Shown here: positions 23,262-32,469 of the stretch, one piece after another | Layout of the letters: each line of letters opens with the position of its first letter | Numbering within the stretch: the first letter of the stretch is position 1 | Assembly: GCA_001462345.1 (NCBI GenBank) | Contig: LIUM01000040.1 | Coordinates: forward strand, 62,001 to 126,000 | Direction of reading: 5' to 3' | DNA from: Fibrobacteria bacterium AD312 | Lineage (GTDB): Bacteria > Fibrobacterota > Fibrobacteria > Fibrobacterales > Fibrobacteraceae | DNA: 64,000 nt | Program-made: the position numbers and the translations under genes | The notes under the pieces: generated by a model | What the model saw: only the letters and a program-made list of their open reading frames with translations | The model's database searches: none | What the model was told of the DNA's origin: nothing

Positions 23262-25463
23262 ATGTCACAATACAAGAAAATGTTGGATCCTAAAGAAGTA
23301 GTTGTCACACTGCCTGATGGTCGTACGATTCGTTTAGAAACAGGGCGTTTGGCAAAACAGGCAGCAGGTGCCGCCGTCGTTCAGATGGGTGATGCCTTTT
23401 TGCTTTCTACTGTTTGTTTCGGTCCTGATAAAGAAGCGGATTTCTTTCCGCTCACAGTGGAATACCGTGAAAAAGCATATGCTGCAGGTCGTTTACCTGG
23501 TGGCTATTCAAAGCGTGAAGGTGGTCGTCCAAGTGATGAAGAAACCCTTTCTGCTCGAATCATCGACCGCCCAATTCGCCCGATGTTCCCTGAAAACTTT
23601 TCTCGAGAAGTCCAGGTTATTGTTCAAGTGCTTTCTGCTGATAAGAAATTTGCACCTGACGTACTTGGCGTAAGTGCTGCTTCTCTCTGTATCGGTCTTT
23701 CTGAATTGCCTTTTGAAGAACAAGTGGCTGCAGTTCGAGTTGCCGTTGTAGACGGTAAACCAATTGTTTGCCCTAGTTATGAAGAAGTTTCTATTTCTGA
23801 CTTAGATCTCGTTGTCGCTGGTACTGCAAACTCTGTTTGCATGGTCGAAGGTGGCGCTTATGAAGCTTCTGAAGATACCATGATTGAAGCTATTTTAGCT
23901 GGTCATGATGTCATTAAGCTTCTATGTAAAGCTCAACAAGACTTAGTGGATCGTTGTGCCAAACAAAAAATGGTGCTTGCACCTAAGAACTTTGGTGAAG
24001 AACACGAAAAGCTTGCTGCTACAATTAAAGAAGTCATTTATACTGAACTTTTTAATACTCTTCATACTCCAATGGTGAAGACAGATCACTATCCTGCGAT
24101 GGCTGCTCTTGAAGCAAAAGCTCTTGCAGACGAACGTGTGACTGCTATTGTAGGTGAAGACGAAAAGTTAAAAGCAGATGCGAAAAATATCTTCCATGAT
24201 CTCGAACGCAATACCATGCGCGAAATGATTTTGAATGAAGGTGTTCGTATTGATGGTCGTAAGACTACAGAAGTTCGTCCAATTGAAATTGAATTAGACG
24301 TTCTTCCCAGAGCACACGGTTCCGCCGTGTTCCAACGTGGAGAAACACAAGGTCTTGTGATTTGTACTCTTGGAACAAAATCGGATGAACAACGCTATGA
24401 AAGTCTTCAAGGCGAAGGCTCAAAGAGCTATATGCTTCATTATAACTTCCCTCCATTCTCTGTGGGTGAAGTAAAACGCTTAGGCATGTCTCGTCGTGAG
24501 ATTGGTCATGGGCATTTAGCAGAACGTTCTTTGAATGCTATTCTACCTGCTCCAGAAGATTTCCCATATACGATTCGTATCGTTTCTGAAATTCTAGAAT
24601 CCAATGGTTCCTCTTCGATGGCTTCCGTTTGCGGTGGCTGTCTTTCCTTGATGGATGCTGGCGTTCCTATTAAGGCTCCTGTCGCAGGTATTGCAATGGG
24701 TCTTATCTCTGAAAAGGGAAGTGTTAATGAAGGTGGAAAAATTGAAATCTTAACAGATATCACAGGAACAGAAGATCATCTTGGTGATATGGACTTTAAG
24801 ATTACTGGAACTGCCGAAGGCATTACTGCTTTCCAAATGGATATTAAGATTAAAGGCATTACCCCTGAATTAATGCGTCAAGCATTAGATCAAGCAAAAG
24901 CTGGTCGTCTCCATATTCTTGGAAAGATGTCAGAATTAGGCCTTGCCGCTCCACGTCCTCAACTTTCTGACAGAGCTCCTGTCATGTTGAAAATGCATAT
25001 TCCAACTAATAAAATTCGTGAAGTCATCGGCTCTGGTGGCTCCGTTATTAAGGGAATGCAGGCTCAAACAGGCTGTCAAATCAGTATCGATGATTCTGGT
25101 TCCATTGAAATTGCTGCTCCTAACGGAAAAGCAGGTGATGTTTGCCGTCGTATGATTGAAGAACTCACAGCAGAACCAGAACCAGGTCGTATTTACAAAG
25201 GTAAAGTAAAGACAATTCAACCTTTTGGTGCTTTTGTTGAGATTTTGCCTGGCCGTGATGGGTTAGTTCATATTTCTGAACTTGCTGATCATCGTGTTGA
25301 AAGAGTTGAAGACATTGTTCAAGTTGGTAGTGAAGTGTCTGTCATGTGCTTAGGAGTTGATCCTAAGGGTAAAGTAAAGCTTTCTATGAAGGCCTTACTT
25401 GAAAAACCAGCTGCTCCTGCAGAAGAAGCTGCTCCATCAGAACCAACCATCGAAACGATGTAA
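23262..25463 (+). CDS. pnp: Polyribonucleotide nucleotidyltransferase (PNPase)
   Basis: PNPase degrades RNA 3' to 5' using phosphate and is a core RNA-decay enzyme. ATG at 23262 is chosen over GTG at 23247 because GGGAG precedes it. Two RNase PH-like domains are present: FFPLTVEYREKAYAAGRLPGG in the first, RADGR-equivalent IDGRKTTEVRPIEIE and FSVGEVKRLGMSRREIGHG in the second. A KH domain follows (NKIREVIGSGGSVIKGMQ) and then an S1 domain (GRIYKGKVKTIQPFGAFVEI). A short acidic alanine-rich tail ends the protein. Length, about 733 residues, is typical. Confidence 0.97.
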   Translation: MSQYKKMLDPKEVVVTLPDGRTIRLETGRLAKQAAGAAVVQMGDAFLLSTVCFGPDKEADFFPLTVEYREKAYAAGRLPGGYSKREGGRPSDEETLSARIIDRPIRPMFPENFSREVQVIVQVLSADKKFAPDVLGVSAASLCIGLSELPFEEQVAAVRVAVVDGKPIVCPSYEEVSISDLDLVVAGTANSVCMVEGGAYEASEDTMIEAILAGHDVIKLLCKAQQDLVDRCAKQKMVLAPKNFGEEHEKLAATIKEVIYTELFNTLHTPMVKTDHYPAMAALEAKALADERVTAIVGEDEKLKADAKNIFHDLERNTMREMILNEGVRIDGRKTTEVRPIEIELDVLPRAHGSAVFQRGETQGLVICTLGTKSDEQRYESLQGEGSKSYMLHYNFPPFSVGEVKRLGMSRREIGHGHLAERSLNAILPAPEDFPYTIRIVSEILESNGSSSMASVCGGCLSLMDAGVPIKAPVAGIAMGLISEKGSVNEGGKIEILTDITGTEDHLGDMDFKITGTAEGITAFQMDIKIKGITPELMRQALDQAKAGRLHILGKMSELGLAAPRPQLSDRAPVMLKMHIPTNKIREVIGSGGSVIKGMQAQTGCQISIDDSGSIEIAAPNGKAGDVCRRMIEELTAEPEPGRIYKGKVKTIQPFGAFVEILPGRDGLVHISELADHRVERVEDIVQVGSEVSVMCLGVDPKGKVKLSMKALLEKPAAPAEEAAPSEPTIETM

Positions 25464-25484
25464 TCTAATTTCAAAAGATTAATA

Positions 25485-25519
25485 AAAAGGCTACCTGAAT
25501 AAGGTGGCCTTTTTTTATT
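25485..25519 (+). terminator. Terminator between pnp and the convergent amidotransferase gene
   Basis: AAGGCTACCT (about 25488-25497) pairs with AGGTGGCCTT (25503-25512) with one G-U pair and a 5-nt loop. T's follow on the plus strand and A's precede, so it can work in both directions. Confidence 0.85.
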
Positions 25520-25528
25520 GAAATGTAT

Positions 25529-26194
25529 TTAGCTTTGAGATAAAAAGGACAAGAATTGCTTCATTAACAAGTTACTTTGTTCCAAATGAATATGGGCAAG
25601 ATCAATAATCTCTTCTTTATTTTGAATGAAGGGGAAACCTGTGACTAATTCATTTTCACAATGACTTATTATGCTTCTAAGTGAATCCGTAGTCATTTCT
25701 AGGTGGAATTGAAGACCATAAGAATGATTAATCCGAAATGCTTGATTAATACAAGCTTGACTAGAGGCTAAAAGAGAAGCTCCCGTTGGTAGGTCAAAGG
25801 TTTCACCATGAAAATGAAATACCATAGATTCTTTTTTTGTATTTGAATCGACAATAGGCCACCAACCAATTTCTTTTTGATGATTCTTATAAATAGAGGC
25901 TCCAAGAGCGCTTGCAATCATTTGTGCTCCAAGACAAATACCGACCATTTTTTTATTCAAAGAAACCATTTCTCTACAAAGTTTTTTTTCCTCAATAAAG
26001 AATGGGTAATCTTGTTCTTCATTTACGCTCATGGGACCGCCCATAATTATCAGCAAATCGATGTCTTGAATTAAAGGGAGGGGCTCGTTTTTATACAGAT
26101 GAATTAGGGTAACTTGATAACCTAAATCTTTTAAAACGGAGACGATATATCCAGGACCTTCAAAAGAGACATGTTGAAGAATAAATGCTTTCAT
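25529..26194 (-). CDS. Class I glutamine amidotransferase (GMP synthase-like)
   Basis: This 221-residue single-domain protein has the class I amidotransferase triad region: IIMGGPMSVNEEQ (oxyanion region), VGICLGAQMIASALG with the nucleophile Cys, and the His in YGLQFHLEMT. It lacks the ATP pyrophosphatase domain of GuaA. Stand-alone proteins of this kind act in unrelated pathways, for example gamma-glutamyl hydrolysis or amine catabolism, so no specific role is assigned. It is a single gene with its own upstream region. Confidence 0.88.
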   Translation of the reverse strand: MKAFILQHVSFEGPGYIVSVLKDLGYQVTLIHLYKNEPLPLIQDIDLLIIMGGPMSVNEEQDYPFFIEEKKLCREMVSLNKKMVGICLGAQMIASALGASIYKNHQKEIGWWPIVDSNTKKESMVFHFHGETFDLPTGASLLASSQACINQAFRINHSYGLQFHLEMTTDSLRSIISHCENELVTGFPFIQNKEEIIDLAHIHLEQSNLLMKQFLSFLSQS

Positions 26195-26329
26195 ATTATA
26201 ATGATAACAATACGATTATATATAGGCAAGTTTCCTTTTAGAAATGATGTTTAAGAAAGAACTTTTTTATTTTTACAAAGCATTTTAATAAATGGTTCCG
26301 TATTTCTATTTTGTAGAAGGAATATATAA

Positions 26330-27028
26330 ATGAATGATTATTTTGAACGTCTCCACACACTTATTGGTCGAGAGGCTTTTGGTCGCTTGCAGCAAAAGCG
26401 AATTATCCTTTTTGGTGTGGGAGGTGTTGGTGGTTTTTGTGCCGAAGCGCTCGTGCGTTCTGGTGTCTTAAACATCACTATTGTGGATGATGATGTTGTT
26501 CATGAAACCAATATAAATAGGCAACTACCTGCTTTAATATCCACGATTGGACGATCTAAAGTGGATGTTTTAGTGGAACGATTTCATGATATATCTCCTG
26601 AATGTTCACCTAAAGCCATGTTTAAGAGATATACAGAGGAAAGTGCTAAAGACTTTGATTTAGGCAGCTACGATATTGTCATCGATGCCATAGATTCTCT
26701 CTCTTCAAAAATTCATTTATTGATTCAAGCTTATGAAGCGGGTTGTACCGTTTATTCTAGTATGGGAGCAGCTTGGAAACTAGACCCTACTCAAGTTCGG
26801 GTGGCAAGTATTTGGCAAACGAAAGGATGTCCCCTTGGTAAGTTAGTTCGTACAGGACTTCGAGAGAGAGGCTTTACAGGAGATTTTAAAGCCGTTTACA
26901 GCGAAGAAAAGCGCCCCGTTTTAAGAGATGAAGAAACCCTAAAAAAGCCTTCTATTTTAGGGAGTGCAATGCCTGTAACATCTATGTTTGGGGCTGTTTT
27001 AGCAAGCCAAGTTATACTAAACGCATAA
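26330..27028 (+). CDS. tcdA: tRNA threonylcarbamoyladenosine dehydratase (TcdA/CsdL)
   Basis: TcdA is an E1-like enzyme that cyclises t6A37 of tRNA to ct6A with ATP. The ThiF/MoeB Rossmann motif FGVGGVGGFCAEALVRSG (residues 24-41) and the nucleotide-binding TIVDDDVVHETNINRQ follow the usual spacing. Family-specific parts are DAIDSLSSKIHLL, SSMGAAWKLDPTQVRVA and VYSEEKRP. The 232-residue length is close to the usual size. GAAGGA lies ahead of ATG 26330. Confidence 0.92.
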   Translation: MNDYFERLHTLIGREAFGRLQQKRIILFGVGGVGGFCAEALVRSGVLNITIVDDDVVHETNINRQLPALISTIGRSKVDVLVERFHDISPECSPKAMFKRYTEESAKDFDLGSYDIVIDAIDSLSSKIHLLIQAYEAGCTVYSSMGAAWKLDPTQVRVASIWQTKGCPLGKLVRTGLRERGFTGDFKAVYSEEKRPVLRDEETLKKPSILGSAMPVTSMFGAVLASQVILNA

Positions 27029-27153
27029 ATAAGCGTTTTTTGACGTTTTTTAGGCTTTTTTTCACGAAAATAAATGGGTTTTTCAGAAAAGAAGCCGAAT
27101 TTCTCTATTCTTTCTATATTTGGCGCATGCTTAAAAAAACAGGACTAACGTAT

Positions 27154-28848
27154 ATGGCAAATCGTTTTCATGCGATGCGCCGTGATACCATAAAAGTGCG
27201 TGTAGGAAACACTTGGATTGGGGGAGATGCTCCTATTCTTGTGCAGTCCATGACCACCACTAAACCAAAAGATGTAGAAGCAACAGTCAGCCAAGTTTTA
27301 GCTTTAGCTAATGCTTCTTGTAAACTAGTTCGAATTACTGTTCCTACTTATTCAGATGCTGTTGCATTAGAAGAAGTCGTCAAACGCATTCGTGCGACGG
27401 ACTGTGATGTGCCTATTTCTGCTGATATCCATTTCCAACCAAAGGCTGCTTTTGAAGCATTGAAGTGGGTTGATAAAGTACGTATTAATCCTGGTAATTT
27501 TGTGGATTCTGTGACAGATGCCGAAGATTTTGAAAAGGGAAAGCTTAAGGTTTACGAATCTTTCGCCCCATTTTTAGCCGAGGCCAAACGCTATGGTCGA
27601 GCCATCCGTATTGGAGTCAATCACGGTTCGCTATCGGCAAGAATGCTCTATAAATATGGAGACACTATCGAAGGGATGGTGGAAAGTGCATTAGAATATT
27701 TGGCTGTCTGCGAACAAGAAAATTTTGATCAAGTCGTGGTGAGCCTTAAGAGCTCTAACCCTAAAGTCGCTATCGAAGCTTATCGTCTTTTAGCCCTTAG
27801 ATTAAAAGAAGAAAAATTCAAACCCTATCCTTTTCATGTGGGCGTCACCGAAGCTGGTGCTGGTGAAGATGGCCGCTTGAAATCGGCCGTAGGTATAGGA
27901 GCTCTTCTATTAGACGGTCTTGGAGATACCATTCGTGTTTCTTTGACAGAAGATGCGGTTGCTGAAATTCCAGTCGCTCGAGATTTAATTGAGGCTTGCT
28001 CTATTGTCAATAGCCCAAAAATTGATGTGCCTGAATTAGAAAAAGACCCATTTCATTTTGTTCGTCGAGAAACGGCGCCAATTACTTTTGCAGGCACAGA
28101 GATTGGTGGTTCTAATCCAATTCGAGTGGGTGAGCGTACATTGGTGGTTGTTCCTTCAACAAAACCACGTTCTCCTGAATTTGCTGTTGGAAAATTAAGT
28201 GAATCGCCTATCGTTCAACTGAACAGCATGCTTGATGTGGCTGCTTTTGCTTCTGACCCCACAAAGTATTCCTCTCCTTCTCTTTTCTGCTATACAGGAG
28301 ATCATGCTGTACCTGCCGTTCGAATGCTAACAGCGATTTTAGAAAAATATAAGCGTCAAGACCCTATCTTATTATATGCCTCTATAGGCAATGAACCTAT
28401 TGAAAAGCTTAAACTAGCGGCCACATGGGGTAGTCTACTTGTCGATGGTATTGGAGATGCGGTTTGTATCGAAATACCTTCTTCTACTAAAGAAGCGGTT
28501 TCCCTTGCTTATGATATTTTGCAGGCGGCTAGTATGCGCCGTAGTAAAACAGAGTTTATCAGTTGCCCTGGTTGTGGAAGAACGTTGTACAACATTCAAG
28601 ATGTTCTTTCCAAAATTAAAGCCCGTTTTGGTCATTTAGATAATGTATCTATTGCCGTTATGGGCTGTATTGTCAATGGGCCTGGAGAAATGGCTGGTGC
28701 TGATTTTGGATATGTTGGAGGTGGCCCTGGACGCATTTCTTTGTACGAAGGGAAAGAACCAGTGAAAAAGAATATTCCAGAATCAGATGCCATTGACGAA
28801 TTAGTGGAGCTTCTAAAAAACCGTGGGTTATGGAAAGACCCTAACTAA
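27154..28848 (+). CDS. ispG: 4-hydroxy-3-methylbut-2-enyl diphosphate synthase, long form
   Basis: IspG (GcpE) converts MEcPP to HMBPP in the MEP isoprenoid pathway using a 4Fe-4S cluster. The TIM-barrel part has DAPILVQSMTTTKPKDVEA, ISADIHFQ, VRINPGN and IRIGVNHGSL. The Fe-S domain has CPGCGRTLYN and AVMGCIVNGPGEMAGADFG. Between them lies an insertion of roughly 200 residues, the extra domain of the plant, chlamydial and Bacteroidetes-like long IspG. The frame is open from 27040; ATG 27154 is chosen because MANRFHAMRRDTIKVRVG begins near the family N-terminus. The upstream 38 residues are basic and Phe-rich and look untranslated. Confidence 0.93.
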   Translation: MANRFHAMRRDTIKVRVGNTWIGGDAPILVQSMTTTKPKDVEATVSQVLALANASCKLVRITVPTYSDAVALEEVVKRIRATDCDVPISADIHFQPKAAFEALKWVDKVRINPGNFVDSVTDAEDFEKGKLKVYESFAPFLAEAKRYGRAIRIGVNHGSLSARMLYKYGDTIEGMVESALEYLAVCEQENFDQVVVSLKSSNPKVAIEAYRLLALRLKEEKFKPYPFHVGVTEAGAGEDGRLKSAVGIGALLLDGLGDTIRVSLTEDAVAEIPVARDLIEACSIVNSPKIDVPELEKDPFHFVRRETAPITFAGTEIGGSNPIRVGERTLVVVPSTKPRSPEFAVGKLSESPIVQLNSMLDVAAFASDPTKYSSPSLFCYTGDHAVPAVRMLTAILEKYKRQDPILLYASIGNEPIEKLKLAATWGSLLVDGIGDAVCIEIPSSTKEAVSLAYDILQAASMRRSKTEFISCPGCGRTLYNIQDVLSKIKARFGHLDNVSIAVMGCIVNGPGEMAGADFGYVGGGPGRISLYEGKEPVKKNIPESDAIDELVELLKNRGLWKDPN

Positions 28849-28876
28849 CAGTGTGATAACAAAAAAAGGATTAGTT

Positions 28877-30046
28877 ATGTTTAAAATACAAACTCTCAAT
28901 AAAATTTCTAATAAAGGTCTAAGCCTCTTTGGAGATCGTTATCAAGTTTCAGATACTGTCGAGTCTCCTCAAGCATTGTTAGTTCGTAGTGCTAAAGTAG
29001 ATACCGATACTTATCAAGATTTATTAGCCGTTGCTCGTGCTGGTGCAGGAGTAAACAACATTACTATTGACAAGGCTAGTGCCAAAGGGATTTGCGTTTT
29101 TAATACCCCAGGAGCAAATGCTAATGCTGTTGCAGAACTAGTGATGACCGCTCTTGGAATGGCTGTTCGTCATGTAGATAAAGCCGCAGAATGGGTCAAG
29201 GCTTTGGATCCTTCTATGCCTGATTTAGCAACAGTCGTAGAAAAAGGTAAAAGCAAATTTGCTGGAACAGAACTTAGTGGTAAAACATTAGGTGTTGTTG
29301 GTCTTGGAAAGATTGGCGTACTCGTCGCTAATTATGCTCGTTGGAAAGACATGAAGGTGATTGCTTATGAGCCATATCCAAGTGTTGCCAATATGCATAG
29401 CTTGTCCAATAAAGTGACTGTAGTTAAAAATTTAGATGAAGTGATTGCTGCTTCTGATTTCTTAACTGTACATGTTCCTTTTATTAAGGGTTCTACTGAG
29501 AATCTTTTAAATGCGGAAAACCTAGCCGCATTTAAGGGTCAATTTATTTTGAATTTTGCTCGTGATGGTATCGTGAATATGGATACTGTTTATAATATGC
29601 TTGATCAAGGTAAATTAGAAGGTTATGTTAGCGATTTCCCAGATGCAAAACAGATGGCTCATGAGAAAATCCTTTGTTTACCTCATTTAGGGGCAAGTAC
29701 AGAAGAAGCTGAAGAAAACTGTGCTGTCATGGCTGTAAACCAGTTAAAAGATTATCTTGAATTTGGTTGTGTTCGAAATTCAGTGAATTTCCCAGCCCTT
29801 GAAGAACATCCTCATTCAGGTGTTAAAAGTCGTGTCGTTGTGATTAACCAAGACGTTCCTAACATGATTGCAGAAATCACAAAAGTGATTGGTGCTGCAG
29901 GGATTAACATCTCTAGTTTTAGCAATAAAAGCAATGGTAAGATTGGCTATAATTTGATTGACGCAGAAAGCGTGATTGCTGATTCTGTTGTTGAATTACT
30001 ATCCAAATTGCCTAAGGTGATTAAAGTCAGAGTCATTCATTTTTAA
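28877..30046 (+). CDS. serA: D-3-phosphoglycerate dehydrogenase
   Basis: SerA catalyses the first step of serine synthesis. From ATG 28877 (AAAAGGA upstream) the product is 389 residues. It has the D-2-hydroxyacid dehydrogenase NAD motif GKTLGVVGLGKIGVLVANYA, the substrate-binding RAGAGVNNI, and the catalytic His in LCLPHLGASTEEAEEN. A C-terminal ACT domain (VVINQDVPNMIAEITKVIGAAGINIS) suggests serine feedback control. It follows ispG by 28 bp but belongs to a different pathway. Confidence 0.94.
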   Translation: MFKIQTLNKISNKGLSLFGDRYQVSDTVESPQALLVRSAKVDTDTYQDLLAVARAGAGVNNITIDKASAKGICVFNTPGANANAVAELVMTALGMAVRHVDKAAEWVKALDPSMPDLATVVEKGKSKFAGTELSGKTLGVVGLGKIGVLVANYARWKDMKVIAYEPYPSVANMHSLSNKVTVVKNLDEVIAASDFLTVHVPFIKGSTENLLNAENLAAFKGQFILNFARDGIVNMDTVYNMLDQGKLEGYVSDFPDAKQMAHEKILCLPHLGASTEEAEENCAVMAVNQLKDYLEFGCVRNSVNFPALEEHPHSGVKSRVVVINQDVPNMIAEITKVIGAAGINISSFSNKSNGKIGYNLIDAESVIADSVVELLSKLPKVIKVRVIHF

Positions 30047-30072
30047 AAGGCTATAACTAAATTTGTATTTTA

Positions 30073-30105
30073 GGGGTGAAGAGCATAATTCTTCACCTTT
30101 TTTTA
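30073..30105 (+). terminator. Rho-independent terminator after serA
   Basis: GGTGAAGA (30075-30082) pairs with TCTTCACC (30090-30097) around a 7-nt loop and is followed by a run of seven T's. Confidence 0.88.
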
Positions 30106-30228
30106 TTAAGAGATATTTACATCTATGAAGACTTACTATATTTATTGTTGTAAGTAAAACATAACTTTTTGGATTTGAAAAAAAGTGTATTATTTTTCTG
30201 AAAATAATGATTTTTGAGGGTTATATCA

Positions 30229-32364
30229 ATGAATGGAAAGCAGCAGGTTACAAGTACAACAAATTCAAATCTTGAACCAAATTATGCCAAAGATATAAAT
30301 AAAGATGATGAAATAGATCTACTAGAGATATTGAAGGTTTTACGAGAACATTTGAAACTTCTTTTTTTCTTTATATTTATTGGTCTTTGTACAGGAGTCT
30401 TTTTGATCTCATGGGTTCGGGAACAATATTCTAGTGATGTTTTGCTTCATATAGATTCTAAAAATAAAGGTTCTGCCGTTGTGGAAATGGGGGCTTTATT
30501 TGATGTAGAGAGCCCTGCAGAAACAGAAATACGATTAATCAAGAGTCGAAAAGTGTTAGCGAGTGTTGTTTTACAAGAACACTTAAATTTGCATGCTATT
30601 CCTATCGGATTTAAGAATCGTCTTCTAAAAAAAGAAGGAAGAATGGATTTAACGTTGTTAAATATTCCAGAAGTTCTTCGGACTGAGGAGCAGGAACCTT
30701 TTTATGCACGTGCCATTTCTTCTGACGAATATGAAATTTTATACCCAGAAGGTCAAGTTTTTCTCAAAGGCAAGGTAGGCGAAACTTACCGTAAACCTCT
30801 TGCTGGAGATACTTTTGCGATTAGTGTCAGTCGTTTGATTGTAGAAAACGAACAAAAGTTTTTATTAGTTCAGAATTCGGTATTTCAAACAACAAAACAA
30901 CTAAAAGAAGCTTTGAATGTAGTGGAAGATGGTAAAAAAACAAACATCATCACCATGTCTTATGAGCATCGCTATGCTGATAAAGCCGTGTCTGTATTAA
31001 ATACAATTGCAAATACATACCTTCGTCAAAATATAGAGATGCGTAGTGCCGAGGCCGAAAAGACCCTTGCTTTTTTAGAAGAGCAGATGCCTGCCGTCAA
31101 AAAGAAACTCGATAGTGCAGAACAAGCCTTGACCGTTTACCGTTATCAAGCAGGGACTGTGGATTTAAGTGCCGAAGCGAAAGTGACTTTAGAACGTCAA
31201 GTGAATTTAAAAACGCAGCTCTTAACCTTAGAACAACAACTTCAAGAAAATGCTCGTTTATATAAAGAAGATCACCCTACCATGCAAGCGATTATTCAAC
31301 AACAAGAGCGTTTAAAACAAGAAATAAAAAAAGAAGAATCGACTGTTAAAAAATTACCGATGACTCAGCAAGAAGTCATGGCATTGCAACAAGAAGTATC
31401 CATCCAAAATGGACTTTATACTTCTATGCTTAATAATATACAGCAATTGCGTGTGGTTCGAGTGGGTGAGCTAGGAAATGTTCGTGTTGTCGATTATGCC
31501 GAAATCACTCCAATACCTGTTAAACCTAAAAAGAAAATAATCTTATTAGGCGCTTTAATAGGAGGCTTTTTAGTTGGTTGTGGTTTGATTTTCTTAAAGC
31601 AAATGCTTGTCAATCGAGGTGTTTCAAGCTCTTCATTAGTGGAAAGAGAGACAGGGGCGAGTGTTTATGCAAAAGTCCCAATCACAGAAATGGGTAAGAA
31701 AAAACAAATAGAACATGTGGTGTTAGCGATAGCTGATCCTCATGATTATGCAGTAGAGAAAATCAGGTCATTACGAACAGCTCTTGAATTTAGTTTTATT
31801 GATAATGGGGGCAAAGTCCTTGCAGTGACTGGCATTTCTTCTGGAGATGGTAAGTCTTTTATTAGTACGAATCTTAGTGTACTCTTTAAACAGATGAATA
31901 AAAAAGTGTTGCTGATTGACTGTGATTTACGTAAAAATTATAAGAACGAAAAGAAGATTAAAGGGCTTTCAGATCTTTTATACGAAAATGCCACTTTAGA
32001 AGAAGTGCTTAAAGAATCGAGTTTTCCTCATTGTGATTATGTGGGGCGAGGATTGCGCACCACTATGCCTAGTGAATTACTTGCAAGTTCAAAATTCACG
32101 AACGTTATTGCGAGTTTACGTGATCAATATGATTTAATTGTGATCGACACCCCTCCACTCAATTACTTCTCTGATGCCCAGTGGGTATGTCGACGTGCTG
32201 ATTTTGCCTTACTCATTATGAGAAGTGGGGCTTATTCTATGGATCAAATCAAAGAAAACCTAAAATTGTTAGAAGTGGCTGTAGAGCATAAAGCGATTGT
32301 GATTAACCAATGCAAATCGGAATCTTTCGGTTATGCTTATGATGTAAAGAAATATCGTGGTTGA
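30229..32364 (+). CDS. Wzc-like polysaccharide co-polymerase / bacterial tyrosine autokinase
   Basis: The 711-residue protein starts at ATG 30229 with GAGGG upstream. A Wzz-type periplasmic domain lies between two membrane segments (LLFFFIFIGLCTGVFLISW near residue 50 and IILLGALIGGFLVGCGLIFL near 455), with long coiled coils (for example KTQLLTLEQQLQENARLYKEDHPTM). The cytoplasmic BY-kinase domain carries Walker A ISSGDGKSFISTNL, Walker A' VLLIDCDLR and Walker B LIVIDTPP. The C-terminus has a small tyrosine cluster (SFGYAYDVKKYRG) as autophosphorylation site. Such proteins control chain length and export of capsule or exopolysaccharide, yet no Wza, Wzy, glycosyltransferase or phosphatase gene is adjacent. 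Confidence 0.92.
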   Translation: MNGKQQVTSTTNSNLEPNYAKDINKDDEIDLLEILKVLREHLKLLFFFIFIGLCTGVFLISWVREQYSSDVLLHIDSKNKGSAVVEMGALFDVESPAETEIRLIKSRKVLASVVLQEHLNLHAIPIGFKNRLLKKEGRMDLTLLNIPEVLRTEEQEPFYARAISSDEYEILYPEGQVFLKGKVGETYRKPLAGDTFAISVSRLIVENEQKFLLVQNSVFQTTKQLKEALNVVEDGKKTNIITMSYEHRYADKAVSVLNTIANTYLRQNIEMRSAEAEKTLAFLEEQMPAVKKKLDSAEQALTVYRYQAGTVDLSAEAKVTLERQVNLKTQLLTLEQQLQENARLYKEDHPTMQAIIQQQERLKQEIKKEESTVKKLPMTQQEVMALQQEVSIQNGLYTSMLNNIQQLRVVRVGELGNVRVVDYAEITPIPVKPKKKIILLGALIGGFLVGCGLIFLKQMLVNRGVSSSSLVERETGASVYAKVPITEMGKKKQIEHVVLAIADPHDYAVEKIRSLRTALEFSFIDNGGKVLAVTGISSGDGKSFISTNLSVLFKQMNKKVLLIDCDLRKNYKNEKKIKGLSDLLYENATLEEVLKESSFPHCDYVGRGLRTTMPSELLASSKFTNVIASLRDQYDLIVIDTPPLNYFSDAQWVCRRADFALLIMRSGAYSMDQIKENLKLLEVAVEHKAIVINQCKSESFGYAYDVKKYRG

Positions 32365-32394
32365 TACTTTAATTTTTTTTTCTTGTAGAATAAA

Positions 32395-32428
32395 AGACCC
32401 ACAAACATTGCTTGTGGGTTTCTTTTTT
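32395..32428 (+). terminator. Rho-independent terminator after the BY-kinase gene
   Basis: ACCCACAA (32397-32404) pairs with TTGTGGGT (32412-32419) around a 7-nt loop and is followed by TTCTTTTTT. Confidence 0.87.
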
Positions 32429-32469
32429 GATAATGGGTTATATAAATGCTGAGCGATGCACTAAAGTTT

